Shown one piece after another: positions 1 to 7,583 of a stretch of 60,817 nucleotides of DNA. A program made the translations under genes and the position numbers. Numbering within the stretch: the first letter of the stretch is position 1; each line of letters begins with the position of its first letter. A model generated the notes under the pieces. It searched no databases. It saw nothing but the letters and a program-made list of their open reading frames with translations, and was not told the origin of the DNA. Source of the stretch: Sphaerotilus uruguayifluvii (GTDB lineage: Bacteria; Pseudomonadota; Gammaproteobacteria; Burkholderiales; Burkholderiaceae_C); the NCBI RefSeq assembly GCF_013294065.1, contig NZ_JABSNM010000003.1, positions 289,472 to 350,288 on the forward strand, written 5' to 3'.

Positions 1-276
1 TTGAGCGCCCTGGGCCAGAGAGAAGAGGCGCTGGCGGCGGCGCGCGAGGCGGTGGAGATCTACCGAGAACTGGCCCGGCAACGCCCGGACGCCTTTCGCC
101 CGAATTTGGCGGTTGCGCTGAACAACGTGGCCAATTTCTTGAGCGCCCTGGGCCAGAGAGAAGAGGCGCTGGCGGCTGCGCGCGAGGCGGTGGAGATACG
201 AAGAGAACTGGCCCGGCAACGCCCGGACGCCTTCTGTCCTGATCTGGCGACTTCCTTGGCTGTCATGGGGTTGCGA
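1..276 (+). repeat. 138-nt tandem repeat coding TPR units
   Basis: Two direct copies of a 138-nt unit begin at 1 and 139. Roughly the first 105 nt of each are almost identical in DNA, including synonymous positions, which suggests recent duplication or gene conversion; the second copy diverges after about 235. The array very probably continues to the left of the window. Confidence 0.85.
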
Positions 277-522
277 CTGGAGGAGTCCGGGGCAGCGATG
301 GTGGAGTGCGTCGCCTACTTTACCGAAGCCATTGTCACCTTGACGCCTGCGTTCCTGCGCTATCCGGCCGGATTGATGTCGCTGATGACCGCTCTGCTCC
401 GGGACTATGAGGCAAAGGCACAAGCCGCCAGCATCGAGCCCGACATGGCGCTGCTGAACCCGATTCTGGAAGTCATGCAACGCCTGCACCCCTCCCCTGA
501 ACACCACGGAGAACCCACATGA
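1..522 (+). CDS. TPR-repeat protein, C-terminal part (5' end outside window)
   Basis: The reading frame is open from base 1, so the true start lies upstream. The visible 173 residues hold two near-identical 46-residue helical units (residues 1-46 and 47-92; motif ALGQREEALAAAREAVEI followed by ELARQRPDAF), the pattern of kinesin-light-chain-type tetratricopeptide repeats. A non-repeat helical tail follows. Such arrays usually bind peptides or act as sensors at the C-terminus of large NACHT/NLR, CHAT or similar signalling proteins; which one this is cannot be seen. The stop overlaps the next ATG as ATGA (519-522), so the two genes are translationally coupled. Confident as a TPR protein; the family of the missing N-terminus is unknown. 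Confidence 0.8.
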   Translation: MSALGQREEALAAAREAVEIYRELARQRPDAFRPNLAVALNNVANFLSALGQREEALAAAREAVEIRRELARQRPDAFCPDLATSLAVMGLRLEESGAAMVECVAYFTEAIVTLTPAFLRYPAGLMSLMTALLRDYEAKAQAASIEPDMALLNPILEVMQRLHPSPEHHGEPT

Positions 523-920
523 CCCTCGATCCCGCCACCCTGTCCGCACTGGCCGCCTCGGCGGTGGCTGCGCTGGTGCCGTTGCTGGAAAAAGCTGCCG
601 CCAAGGGCTTCGAGAAGCTCGGCGAATCCACCGCTGGCACCTTGTTCGAGAAGCTGAAGAACCGCCTCACCAAGGCCTCGGCGCAAGAGGCGCTGGATGA
701 TCTGGCCAAGGAGCCGCAGGATCCGACCAACCAGGATCTGGTCAAGGGACAAATCACCAAGGCGCTGAAGGATCAGCCCGAACTGGTCGCCGAGCTGCAG
801 GCGTGGCTGAAGGAGGCTGGCGCCGAAGTGCCGGGGGTCTCGCAGGTGATGAACGTCAGCGGCGCCAACAACAAGCTGGCGCAGGTCAACGGCAGCGGCA
901 ACGCGGTGCACATCAGCTGA
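519..920 (+). CDS. Small helical protein with C-terminal RHIM-like motif
   Basis: A 133-residue protein coupled (ATGA) to the upstream TPR gene. Residues 1-105 are Ala/Leu/Lys-rich and predicted helical, with no signal peptide. The last ~25 residues switch to an Asn/Gly/Ser-rich, beta-prone segment (SGANNKLAQVNGSGNAVHIS). It resembles the Q-V-x-G-x-x-N core of RHIM-like and other bacterial amyloid signalling motifs that pair NLR/TPR proteins with effectors. What is seen: composition, motif and coupling. What is inferred: a signalling partner of the upstream TPR protein, possibly in a conflict system. The Q-V-N-G order has one extra residue compared with canonical I-Q-V-G, so the motif call is tentative. 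No enzymatic domain is recognised. Confidence 0.6.
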   Translation: MTLDPATLSALAASAVAALVPLLEKAAAKGFEKLGESTAGTLFEKLKNRLTKASAQEALDDLAKEPQDPTNQDLVKGQITKALKDQPELVAELQAWLKEAGAEVPGVSQVMNVSGANNKLAQVNGSGNAVHIS

Positions 921-976
921 GCGCGGCCGTCGAGCGGCCGGAGTGACACCCCGGTCATCACGTCACCTCCACAGGC

Positions 977-1169
977 CGTCACCCCCACGCAGGCGGGGGC
1001 CCACGCAGGGCACGACGGCGGCGACTCGTAGGTTCCCGCCTTCGCGGGAATGACGGGGGGCGCTTCTCCCGCCACTGCCACCTGCCGTCACCCCCGCGCA
1101 GGCGGGGGCCCACGCAGGGCACGGTGGCGGCGACTCGTAGGTTCCCGCCTTCGCGGGAATGACGGGGGG
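977..1169. repeat. Tandem pair of REP-like palindromic repeats
   Basis: Two ~84-nt near-identical units (977-1060 and 1086-1169, period 109) lie in the 270-bp gap between convergent genes. Each contains two short palindromes: CCCCACGCAGGCGGGGG-type and TTCCCGCCTTCGCGGGAA. The second resembles dispersed REP/dRS3-type elements (ATTCCC...GGGAAT). Related palindromes recur at 51609-51780. The rest of the gap (921-976, 1170-1190) shows nothing else. Confidence 0.8.
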
Positions 1170-1190
1170 GTGGGAAGGCGGTGGCGCCGC

Positions 1191-3035
1191 TCAGCCCCCG
1201 ATCACCCCGCCGTCGTCCTTGGTCACCACCACCGTCGCCGAGCGCGGGCGGCCGCCGGGCGCGGGCCAGCCGGGGTCGGGGTGCTGGATGTTGAGGAAGA
1301 GCGTGCGGCCGTCGGGCGTGATCACCGGGCCGGTGACCTCGCAGCCCGGCGGCGCGACCAGGAAGCGGCGCATCGTCACGCCCCCCGGCGCCTGAGGATC
1401 GCAGGCCAGCAGCTGGTTGCGCGGCAGCCAGAGCCGCTCGCCGGGCGCGGCCGCCGTCATCGGCTCGCCGTCGGTGGCCACCCAGAGCCGGCCGAAGGGG
1501 TCGACCGTCAGGCCGTCGGGGCCGCTGAAGGCGTCGCCCGCGGTCTCGCCGCCGCCCAGGGCCACGATGTCCCACTGGAAGGTCTCGGCCGCCAGGTCGC
1601 CGCCGTGGCGCCAGCGCAGCAGGTGGCCGGTCGGGTTGGGCGCGCGCGGGTTGGCGGCGTCCGCCCCCGGCAGGCCGGGCTTGCCGCGCTGCGAGTTGTT
1701 GGTCAGCGAGACGAAGACCTCGCCGGTGACCGGGCTGATCGCGGTCCACTCGGGCCGGTCCATCTTCGTGCCGCCCAGGCGGTCGCTGGCCTCGCGGGTG
1801 CGGATCACCACCTCGCCCTGGTCGGCGAAGCCGTTCTCGGGCGTCAGACCGCCCTGCCCGTGCGTCAGCGGCAGCCAGCGCCCGCGGCCCTGGGCGTCGA
1901 AGCGCGCGACGCTGAGCGTGCCGTGGTCGAGCAGGTCGCGGTTGGCCGCGAAGCCGCCCGGGCGGATGCGGTCCCGGCTGACGAAGCGGTAGATGGATTC
2001 GAAGCGCGAATCCTCGCCCATGAAGACCACCGCGCGGCCGTCCTTCGACACGCCGGTGGCGGCGCCTTCGTGCACCGCGCGGCCCAGCGCGGTGCGCTTG
2101 ACCGGGGTCATCGTCGGATCGTGGGGATCGATCTCGACCACCCAGCCGAAGCGGTGGAACTCGTTGGGGTGGCGGCGCAGGTCGAAGCGCTCGTCGTGCA
2201 GATGCCAGCGCGCCCAGTTGCCGCGGCCGCCCGCCTGCAGGCCCCAGCGCCGCTGCGAGGCGTCCGGCTCGGCCGGCGGCTCGAAGTAGCCCTGGATGTT
2301 CTCCTCGCAGGTGAGGTAGGTGCCCCAGGGCGTGGCGTTGGCGGCGCAGTTGGCGAAGGTGCCCAGGATGCGCCGGCCCTCGGGGTCGGCGGCGGTGCGC
2401 AGCAGCGCGTGGCCCGCGGCCGGGCCGGCCACCGCCATCGGCGTGTTCGCGGTGAGGCGCCGCGCCCGGCGCGAGGGGCGCACCACCGACCACGGCGCGG
2501 CCGTGCCCGTGCCCTCGCGCTGCACCTCGATCACCGACACGCCGTGCGCCGCCTGCGAGCGCGCGACCTGCTCGGCCGTGCGCGCACCGCCCGCCAGCGA
2601 GGCGACGTCGACGTGCAGCAGCCGCTCGTCGGTGTATTCGTGGTTCAGCGCCAGCAGGCCGTGGCGGGTGTGGCGCTCCTGGCGGCCGTCCAGCGGGAAG
2701 AAGGCCATGCCGTCGTGATGCATGCCGGCCTGCAGCCGCTGCTCGGCCGGCGAGGCCAGCACCTCGCTGCCCCAGGGCGCGACCGCCGCCTGCCCGGTCG
2801 CGTCGCCCCAGGCGTAGAGCACCCGCGCGGTGTAGCCCGGCGGCACCGCCAGCGGCGCCTCCACCGTCATCTGCACCGACGCGAAGGCGAGCGCCGGCGC
2901 CGGGCCGGTCGTGCCCGCGCCGCCGGCCTGCGCCCGCCCGGCGCCCAGGCCGGCCAGCATCATCCAGGCCGCGGCCGCGCCCAGGCCGCGCCGGCGGGCC
3001 GGATCGACGGGGAAAAGATCAGCAGCGTCGTTCAT
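1191..3035 (-). CDS. PhoX-family (DUF839) secreted phosphatase
   Basis: A 614-residue protein of the PhoX/DUF839 family, whose characterised members are Ca/Fe-dependent extracytoplasmic alkaline phosphatases. The N-terminus reads ARRRGLGAAAAWMMLAGLGAGRAQA: arginines before a hydrophobic stretch and an AQA cleavage site, a Tat-type signal as usual in PhoX. The body contains ALNHEYTDE, TCEENIQGYFE, GFADQGEVVIRTR and PDGLTVDPFGRLWVATDG segments typical of the family. The start at 3035 is chosen because its ATG overlaps the stop of the CoA-transferase gene (ATGA) and AAGGA stands about 9 nt upstream; an in-frame ATG at 3044 is the alternative. The substrate is inferred (phosphomonoester). The reading frame stays open far upstream, but that part is a shadow of the neighbour. 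Confidence 0.82.
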   Translation of the reverse strand: MNDAADLFPVDPARRRGLGAAAAWMMLAGLGAGRAQAGGAGTTGPAPALAFASVQMTVEAPLAVPPGYTARVLYAWGDATGQAAVAPWGSEVLASPAEQRLQAGMHHDGMAFFPLDGRQERHTRHGLLALNHEYTDERLLHVDVASLAGGARTAEQVARSQAAHGVSVIEVQREGTGTAAPWSVVRPSRRARRLTANTPMAVAGPAAGHALLRTAADPEGRRILGTFANCAANATPWGTYLTCEENIQGYFEPPAEPDASQRRWGLQAGGRGNWARWHLHDERFDLRRHPNEFHRFGWVVEIDPHDPTMTPVKRTALGRAVHEGAATGVSKDGRAVVFMGEDSRFESIYRFVSRDRIRPGGFAANRDLLDHGTLSVARFDAQGRGRWLPLTHGQGGLTPENGFADQGEVVIRTREASDRLGGTKMDRPEWTAISPVTGEVFVSLTNNSQRGKPGLPGADAANPRAPNPTGHLLRWRHGGDLAAETFQWDIVALGGGETAGDAFSGPDGLTVDPFGRLWVATDGEPMTAAAPGERLWLPRNQLLACDPQAPGGVTMRRFLVAPPGCEVTGPVITPDGRTLFLNIQHPDPGWPAPGGRPRSATVVVTKDDGGVIGG

Positions 3036-4210
3036 TGCGTCCATCCTTCGCCATCGTGTTCGCCCAGCCGGGGCGCCGGCCGGAACAGGCCGCCGGGCGT
3101 GTCGCCGAGCTTGGGCACCACGCCGGGCACCTCCAGCGCCAGCCCGTCGGCGGTGACGATGCGCTCGATCATCTGCCGCGCGCGGTAGTGCGGATCGGCG
3201 GCGATGTCGCGCACCGTGTAGATGCGCCCGACCGGCACCTGCACCGCCTGCAGCGCGGCCACCACCGCGTCGACCGGACGCTGCACCGTCCACTGCGTGA
3301 TCGCCGCGTCGATCTCGTCGACCCGGGCGACGCGGCCGGCGTTGCTGGCCAGATCCGGCGCCTCGGCCAGATCGGCGCGGCCAATGGCGCTCATCAGCCG
3401 GCGGTAGATCGAGTCGCCGTTGCCGCCGATGACCACCTGGCCGTCGGCGCAGCGGTAGGCATTGCTCGGCGCGATGCCGGGCAGGGCCGAGCCGGCCGGC
3501 TCGCGCACCGCGCCGAAGGCGCTGTACTCGGGCAGCAGGCTTTCCATGCAGTTGAAGACCGCCTCGAACAGCGCCACGTCGACCACCTGGCCGCGCCCGG
3601 TGCGCGCTCGCGCCTGCAGCGCCAGCAGCACGCCGATGACGCCGTGCAGCGCCGCCAGCGTGTCGCCCAGGCTGACGCCGGCGCGCACCGGCGCACGGCC
3701 CGGCTCGCCCATCAGGTGGCGCATGCCGCCCATCGCCTCGGCCACGACCGCGAAGCCCGGCAGGTCGCGGTAGGGGCCGGTCTGCCCGTAGCCGCTGATG
3801 CGCAGCATGATCAGGCCGGGGTTGTCGCGCGCCAGGTCGTCGAAGCCCAGGCCCCACTTCTCCATCGTGCCGGGCTTGAAGTTCTCGATCAGCACGTCGC
3901 ACTCGGCGGCCAGGCGGCGCACGTCGGCGCGGCCCGCTTCCGTGCGCAGGTCGAGCGCGACGCTCTTCTTGTTGCGGCTCTGCACCTGCCACCAGACGCT
4001 GGTGCCGTCGTGCAGCAGGCGCCACTGGCGCAGCGGATCGCCCGTGCCGGGCGGCTCGATCTTGATGACCTCGGCGCCGAAGTCGCCCAGCGTCTTGCCG
4101 GCGAAGGGGCCGGCGATGAGCTGGCCGAGCTCGAGCACCTTCAGCCCGGCCAGCGGGCTGCGCGAACGGGCGGCGTCGGAGGAATGGAAGGGGGTGGCTG
4201 CATCGGACAT
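3032..4210 (-). CDS. Class III (CaiB/BaiF) CoA-transferase
   Basis: A 392-residue family III CoA-transferase. It begins LKVLELGQLIAGPFAGKTLGDFGAEVIKIE and continues GDPLRQW, SRNKKSVALDLR, NFKPGTMEKWGL and ISGYGQTGPY, with the family's catalytic aspartate expected in the GVSLGDTLA segment. These enzymes move CoA between carboxylic acids through enzyme-bound intermediates; the acid used here cannot be told. The start at 4210 (MSDAATPF) removes a poorly conserved upstream extension. It is coupled by ATGA to the phosphatase gene downstream and lies 51 bp from the divergent membrane-protein gene. Confidence 0.88.
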   Translation of the reverse strand: MSDAATPFHSSDAARSRSPLAGLKVLELGQLIAGPFAGKTLGDFGAEVIKIEPPGTGDPLRQWRLLHDGTSVWWQVQSRNKKSVALDLRTEAGRADVRRLAAECDVLIENFKPGTMEKWGLGFDDLARDNPGLIMLRISGYGQTGPYRDLPGFAVVAEAMGGMRHLMGEPGRAPVRAGVSLGDTLAALHGVIGVLLALQARARTGRGQVVDVALFEAVFNCMESLLPEYSAFGAVREPAGSALPGIAPSNAYRCADGQVVIGGNGDSIYRRLMSAIGRADLAEAPDLASNAGRVARVDEIDAAITQWTVQRPVDAVVAALQAVQVPVGRIYTVRDIAADPHYRARQMIERIVTADGLALEVPGVVPKLGDTPGGLFRPAPRLGEHDGEGWTQ

Positions 4211-4261
4211 GGCGCCGAATCTACCGCGACACGACACCCGCCAGAGCTAGAGTCACGCCCC

Positions 4262-5332
4262 GTGACATTCAAGAACCTGCCCCTGAACGCCGGCCTGCGC
4301 CTGATCGCCACCTTCGCGGTCGCCTGGCTGGCGGCCCTGCTGTGCGTGCGGCTGAAGACGCCGCTGCCGTGGATGATCGGCCCGCTGCTGGCCACTGCCG
4401 CGCTGACGATGGCCGGCGTGCCGCTGCGCTCGTCGCGGCGGCTGCGCAACGGCGGGCAGTGGATCGTCGGCACGGTGCTGGGGCTGTACTTCACGCCGGC
4501 GGTGGCGCTGCGGGTGCTGGAGCTGGCGCCCTGGATGCTGCTGGGCGCGGCCTGGGCGCTGCTGATGGGACATCTGTTCGGGCGCTGGCTGCTGTGGTCG
4601 CAGCCCGCCGGCACGGTGGATGCCACCACCGCCTACTTCGCGTCGGTGATCGGCGGCGCGTCGGAGATGGCCGCCTTCGCCGAGCGGGTCGGCGCGCGGG
4701 TCGATCTGGTGGCGGCGGCGCACTCGCTGCGGGTGATGCTGGTGGTGCTCGTCATTCCCTTCGGCTACCAGGGCCTGGGGCTGCACGGCCACGACCCGGC
4801 GCCGGCGAGCGCCGTCGGCGTGCAGCCGGCAGGCCTGGCGCTGCTGCTGGCGGCCACCGCCGCCGGCGCACTGGCGATGCACGCGCTGCGCCAGCCCAAC
4901 CCGTGGGTGCTGGGCTCGCTTCTGGTGTCGCTGGGGCTGAGCGCGTCAGGCATCGAATGGACCGCGATGCCGGGCTGGCTGTCGGCCGCCGCGCAGCTGT
5001 CGATCGGCATCGCGCTGGGAACGCGCTTCACGCCCGCCTTCCTGCACACCGCGCCGCGCTGGCTGCTGGCGGTGGCCGCGGGCACGCTGGCGATGATCGC
5101 CGCCTCGGCGGGCTACTCCTGGCTGGTCGCGCAGGCGGCCGGACTGGTGCCGGCCAGCGTGCTGCTGGGCAACTCGCCCGGCGGCATCGCCGAGATGTGC
5201 ATCACCGCAAAGGTGCTGGATCTGGGCGTGCCGCTGGTCACCGGCTTCCACGTCGTGCGCTACGTGATCGTGCTGGTGCTGACCGGACCGATCTGGCGGC
5301 GCTGGGTCCGCAAGGACGAACGCACCGGCTGA
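4262..5332 (+). CDS. AbrB-family (AmoA-like) integral membrane protein
   Basis: A 356-residue, very hydrophobic protein with about ten membrane segments arranged as two homologous halves (GLYFTPAVAL in half one, GTRFTPAFLH in half two; ATTAYFASVIGGASEMAAFAE and LLGNSPGGIAEMCITAK). This is the AbrB duplication family (COG3180), sometimes mislabelled ammonia monooxygenase or AbrB transcription regulator; it is neither, but a putative transporter of unknown substrate. The start is GTG at 4262 (VTFKNLPLNAG), next to the divergent CoA-transferase promoter; no ATG precedes the first membrane segment in frame. Confidence 0.82.
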   Translation: MTFKNLPLNAGLRLIATFAVAWLAALLCVRLKTPLPWMIGPLLATAALTMAGVPLRSSRRLRNGGQWIVGTVLGLYFTPAVALRVLELAPWMLLGAAWALLMGHLFGRWLLWSQPAGTVDATTAYFASVIGGASEMAAFAERVGARVDLVAAAHSLRVMLVVLVIPFGYQGLGLHGHDPAPASAVGVQPAGLALLLAATAAGALAMHALRQPNPWVLGSLLVSLGLSASGIEWTAMPGWLSAAAQLSIGIALGTRFTPAFLHTAPRWLLAVAAGTLAMIAASAGYSWLVAQAAGLVPASVLLGNSPGGIAEMCITAKVLDLGVPLVTGFHVVRYVIVLVLTGPIWRRWVRKDERTG

Positions 5333-5367
5333 CGCGGGGGGACGTCGGCGCGGTGCGTTCATCGGGG

Positions 5368-5385
5368 CCCGCCCCTGCGGGCGGG
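5368..5385. terminator. GC hairpin between convergent genes
   Basis: CCCGCCC-ctgc-GGGCGGG is a perfect 7-bp stem in the 74-bp gap between two convergent stops. There is no T-run, so a bidirectional terminator role is only likely. Confidence 0.4.
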
Positions 5386-5406
5386 ACGGGTCGGCTCAGG
5401 CAGGCA

Positions 5407-5916
5407 TCAGGCGGGAATGCGCAGCACCTGGCCCGGATAGATCTTGTCCGGATGGCCCAGCATCGGCTTGTTGGCCTCGAAGATCTTCATGTAGGCGTTG
5501 GCATTGCCGTACATCGCCTTGGCGATGCCCGACAGCGTGTCGCCGCGCACGACGGTGTGCCAGCGCGACTCGTCGGCCGGCGCGGCCACGGTCATCAGGT
5601 CGTTGACGCCGGTCACGCCCGCGACGTTGCCGCAGCACAGCAGCACCTTCTCGCGGGTGGCCTGGTCGGGCGCGCAGCCGCTGACGGTGGCCTGGCAGGT
5701 GCTGCCGTCGAAGGTGACCTGCAGGCCGTCGAACTTCAGGCCCTGGGCGTCGACGTACTTCTCGATCGCGTTGGCGGCGTTCTCGTTCGCGGCGGCCAGG
5801 CGGGCCTGCGCGGCGGCCGGATCCGGAGCGGTGGCGACCTCGGCGGCGGCCTTCTCGGGATCGTCCTTGCCGAACAGCTTCTCGCCGGCTTCCTTGATGA
5901 AACTCATCAGTCCCAT
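5407..5916 (-). CDS. kbp: Kbp/YgaU-like BON-LysM protein
   Basis: A 169-residue homologue of E. coli Kbp (YgaU), the cytoplasmic K+-binding protein with a BON domain followed by LysM. The N-terminus GLMSFIKEAGEKLFG and C-terminus NANAYMKIFEANKPMLGHPDKIYPGQVLRIPA match the family closely. BON is at about residues 45-110 and LysM (HTVVRGDTLSGIAKAMYG) at about 118-167. There is no signal peptide, as in E. coli. The start at 5916 has GAAGGA in front; an in-frame ATG ten codons upstream lacks one. An Ala-rich insertion (EKAAAEVATAPDPAAAQARLAAA) between N-terminus and BON is longer than in E. coli (149 aa). Confidence 0.9.
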   Translation of the reverse strand: MGLMSFIKEAGEKLFGKDDPEKAAAEVATAPDPAAAQARLAAANENAANAIEKYVDAQGLKFDGLQVTFDGSTCQATVSGCAPDQATREKVLLCCGNVAGVTGVNDLMTVAAPADESRWHTVVRGDTLSGIAKAMYGNANAYMKIFEANKPMLGHPDKIYPGQVLRIPA

Positions 5917-6096
5917 GGTCTCTTTTCCTTCAGATGGAAGCGTCACCGGCCTCGGACCTGTCCGGGCTGGGGGGACGCCCAGACAGGTTAGTCGGCGACC
6001 GGTGACATTGCAATCGTGAAGGAGTTCACTGAAACCCGCACCCGACCTCGGTATGGGATCCGTTCAGTCGCACTTCAGGATCGGGCGCCGCGGCGC

Positions 6097-6717
6097 TCAG
6101 GGCTCGACGCGGCGGCGCACCTGCGAGGCAAAGACCTCGGACAGCCGCATCCGGCGCGGCCCCGGGCGCAGTTCGGCGTGCTGGCCCGCGGCGACGGTTC
6201 CGGGACGTGCCACCGACAGGTACCAGCCGCAGGCGCCGGTGCGCGCCATCTGCCGGGCCGCACCGCTCCAGCCCATCGCGGCATTGAACTTGAAGCAGGG
6301 AAAGCGCGGCTCGGTCACCACCAGCTCGCAGTCGGGCAGCACCAGCCGGTCGCCGATCCAGACCTGGCTCTCGAGCAGGCCGACCAGCGTCAGGTTCTCG
6401 CCGACCAGGCTGGCCGACACCGTGTCGTCAGCACCGTCCTGGTCCCACAGCGTGGCGATGCCGGCCTCGCGGCGGGCCTGGCGCCACATCGCGGCGTGTT
6501 CGGACGGATAGGCGTAGACCGCCTTGGCCAGGCCGCCGTGCACCGTCGGATCGGCCTGATCGTCGCCGTCGAGGCCGAGCGGCGCGACACGGCAGGCGCC
6601 GGCCACCGCCTGCTTGCCGATGCCCGACATCACCGTGCGGCCACCCGCCACGCGCAGCGGCCGCACCGCAGAGACATTGACGCCGAGAACCCGGCACGAC
6701 ACGCTGGCATCGCTCAT
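6097..6717 (-). CDS. MOSC-domain protein (YiiM-like)
   Basis: A 206-residue MOSC protein. The segment DPTVHGGLAKAVYAYPSEHAAMW matches the conserved G-G and Y-P-x-E-H of YiiM-type proteins. GENLTLVGLLES, IGDRLVLPDCELVVTEPRFPCFKF carry the conserved cysteine expected to bind the molybdopterin/metal-sulphur group. YiiM-type members act with molybdenum cofactor on N-hydroxylated substrates; this role is inferred. The start at 6717 has GGAG upstream. Between this gene and kbp (5917-6096) I see no gene, only an imperfect inverted repeat (GTCACCGG at 5942 / CCGGTGAC at 5999). Confidence 0.85.
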   Translation of the reverse strand: MSDASVSCRVLGVNVSAVRPLRVAGGRTVMSGIGKQAVAGACRVAPLGLDGDDQADPTVHGGLAKAVYAYPSEHAAMWRQARREAGIATLWDQDGADDTVSASLVGENLTLVGLLESQVWIGDRLVLPDCELVVTEPRFPCFKFNAAMGWSGAARQMARTGACGWYLSVARPGTVAAGQHAELRPGPRRMRLSEVFASQVRRRVEP

Positions 6718-6784
6718 CGCGGAGACTCCAAACGACAACGCCAGCCGCTTTGGGGCGGCTGGCGTTGCTGTCGAACATGTTCGG

Positions 6785-6860
6785 TGGCGCGCCCGGCTGG
6801 GATCGAACCAGCGACCCTTGGCTTCGGAGGCCAATACTCTATCCACTGAGCTACGGGCGC
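6785..6860 (-). tRNA. tRNA-Arg (anticodon CCG)
   Basis: A 76-nt cloverleaf on the minus strand: acceptor GCGCCCG/CGGGCGC, D-arm GCTCAGTGGATAGAGT, anticodon stem TTGGC/GCCAA with loop CTCCGAA (anticodon CCG), T-arm GGTTCGATCCC, and an encoded CCA 3' end (plus-strand TGG at 6785-6787). Confidence 0.96.
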
Positions 6861-6928
6861 GGAGATTGCGATTCTAGCATTGTTTGCAACGCGGCGCGCG
6901 CGCAACAAGTCCCTGCAAGGCCGAAGCT

Positions 6929-6934
6929 TATAAT
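6929..6934 (+). promoter_or_regulatory. Perfect TATAAT -10 element before cytochrome gene
   Basis: TATAAT at 6929-6934 lies 86 nt before the cytochrome ATG. No good -35 is seen at 16-18 bp upstream, so only the -10 is supported. Confidence 0.5.
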
Positions 6935-7020
6935 TCCACGGTTTTGCGCACCCGGCGACCGCTGCCGCAGGCGCTGCGCCCGCACCGCTTCCCAACATTC
7001 CCGTGTAGCCCGAGGAACCC

Positions 7021-7539
7021 ATGAGCCAACACCACGACGAGCACCATAGCCCGATCAAGACGCCGAAGCAGCTGATCCTGGCGGTGATCTTCGCCTTCCT
7101 GGTGCCGATCTTCGCGATCGCGCTGCTGGTGCGCAACGTCGGCACGAACCCGCGCGACGGTGCCGGCGCCGACGCGATGAGCGAGCAGGCGGTGGCCGAG
7201 CGCATCCATCCGATCGGCCAGGTGCAGATCAAGCTCGAGGGCGGCCCGGCCAAGACCGGCGAACAGGTCTTCAAGAACACCTGCTCGGCCTGCCACGCCG
7301 CCGGCATGATGGGTGCGCCGAAGTTCGGTGACGCCGCGGCCTGGGGCCCGCGTCTGGGCCAGGGCTTCGAGGCGCTGCTGCACTCGGCACTGAAGGGCAA
7401 GGGCAACATGAGCCCGCAGGGCGGCGGCGACAACAGCGACTACGAGGTCGCCCGTGCGGTCGTCTACATGGCCAACGCCGGTGGTGCGAAGTTCGAGGAG
7501 CCCAAGGCTCCGGCAGCCGCCGCCTCGGCCGCGAACTGA
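7021..7539 (+). CDS. Membrane-anchored cytochrome c5-type protein
   Basis: A 172-residue c-type cytochrome. An N-terminal anchor (PKQLILAVIFAFLVPIFAIALLV, about residues 15-37) has no cleavage site, so the protein is tethered to the inner membrane facing the periplasm. The heme site CSACH is at about residues 91-95 (NTCSACHAAG) and the axial Met is in GNMSPQGG, as in cytochrome c5. An Ala/Pro tail follows. A role as an electron carrier in the respiratory chain is inferred from the family. The gene is monocistronic: it has its own TATAAT box and a terminator 20 nt after the stop. Confidence 0.88.
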   Translation: MSQHHDEHHSPIKTPKQLILAVIFAFLVPIFAIALLVRNVGTNPRDGAGADAMSEQAVAERIHPIGQVQIKLEGGPAKTGEQVFKNTCSACHAAGMMGAPKFGDAAAWGPRLGQGFEALLHSALKGKGNMSPQGGGDNSDYEVARAVVYMANAGGAKFEEPKAPAAAASAAN

Positions 7540-7558
7540 TCGCCCCGACCCCCTCGAG

Positions 7559-7583
7559 AAAGCCGGCCGACGCCGGCTTTTTT
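7559..7583 (+). terminator. Rho-independent terminator
   Basis: AAAGCCGGC-cgac-GCCGGCTTT followed by TTT. It terminates the cytochrome gene; its end touches the stop of the convergent gene and can serve both directions. Confidence 0.88.

Noticed and set aside
977-1169. CRISPR array
   Set aside because: Only two repeats with palindromes on both arms and no spacer pattern; REP-type elements fit better.
1191-4025. 944-codon minus-strand open frame as one protein
   Set aside because: Only 1191-3035 has PhoX homology and a signal peptide; the upstream part overlaps the clearly real CoA-transferase in another frame.
3035-5332. 765-codon plus-strand open frame as one protein
   Set aside because: Residues before 4262 are a GC-rich shadow of the CoA-transferase; the membrane protein starts at the GTG.
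4262-5332. AbrB transcription regulator or ammonia monooxygenase
   Set aside because: The protein is a polytopic membrane protein with internal duplication; those names are historical mislabels.
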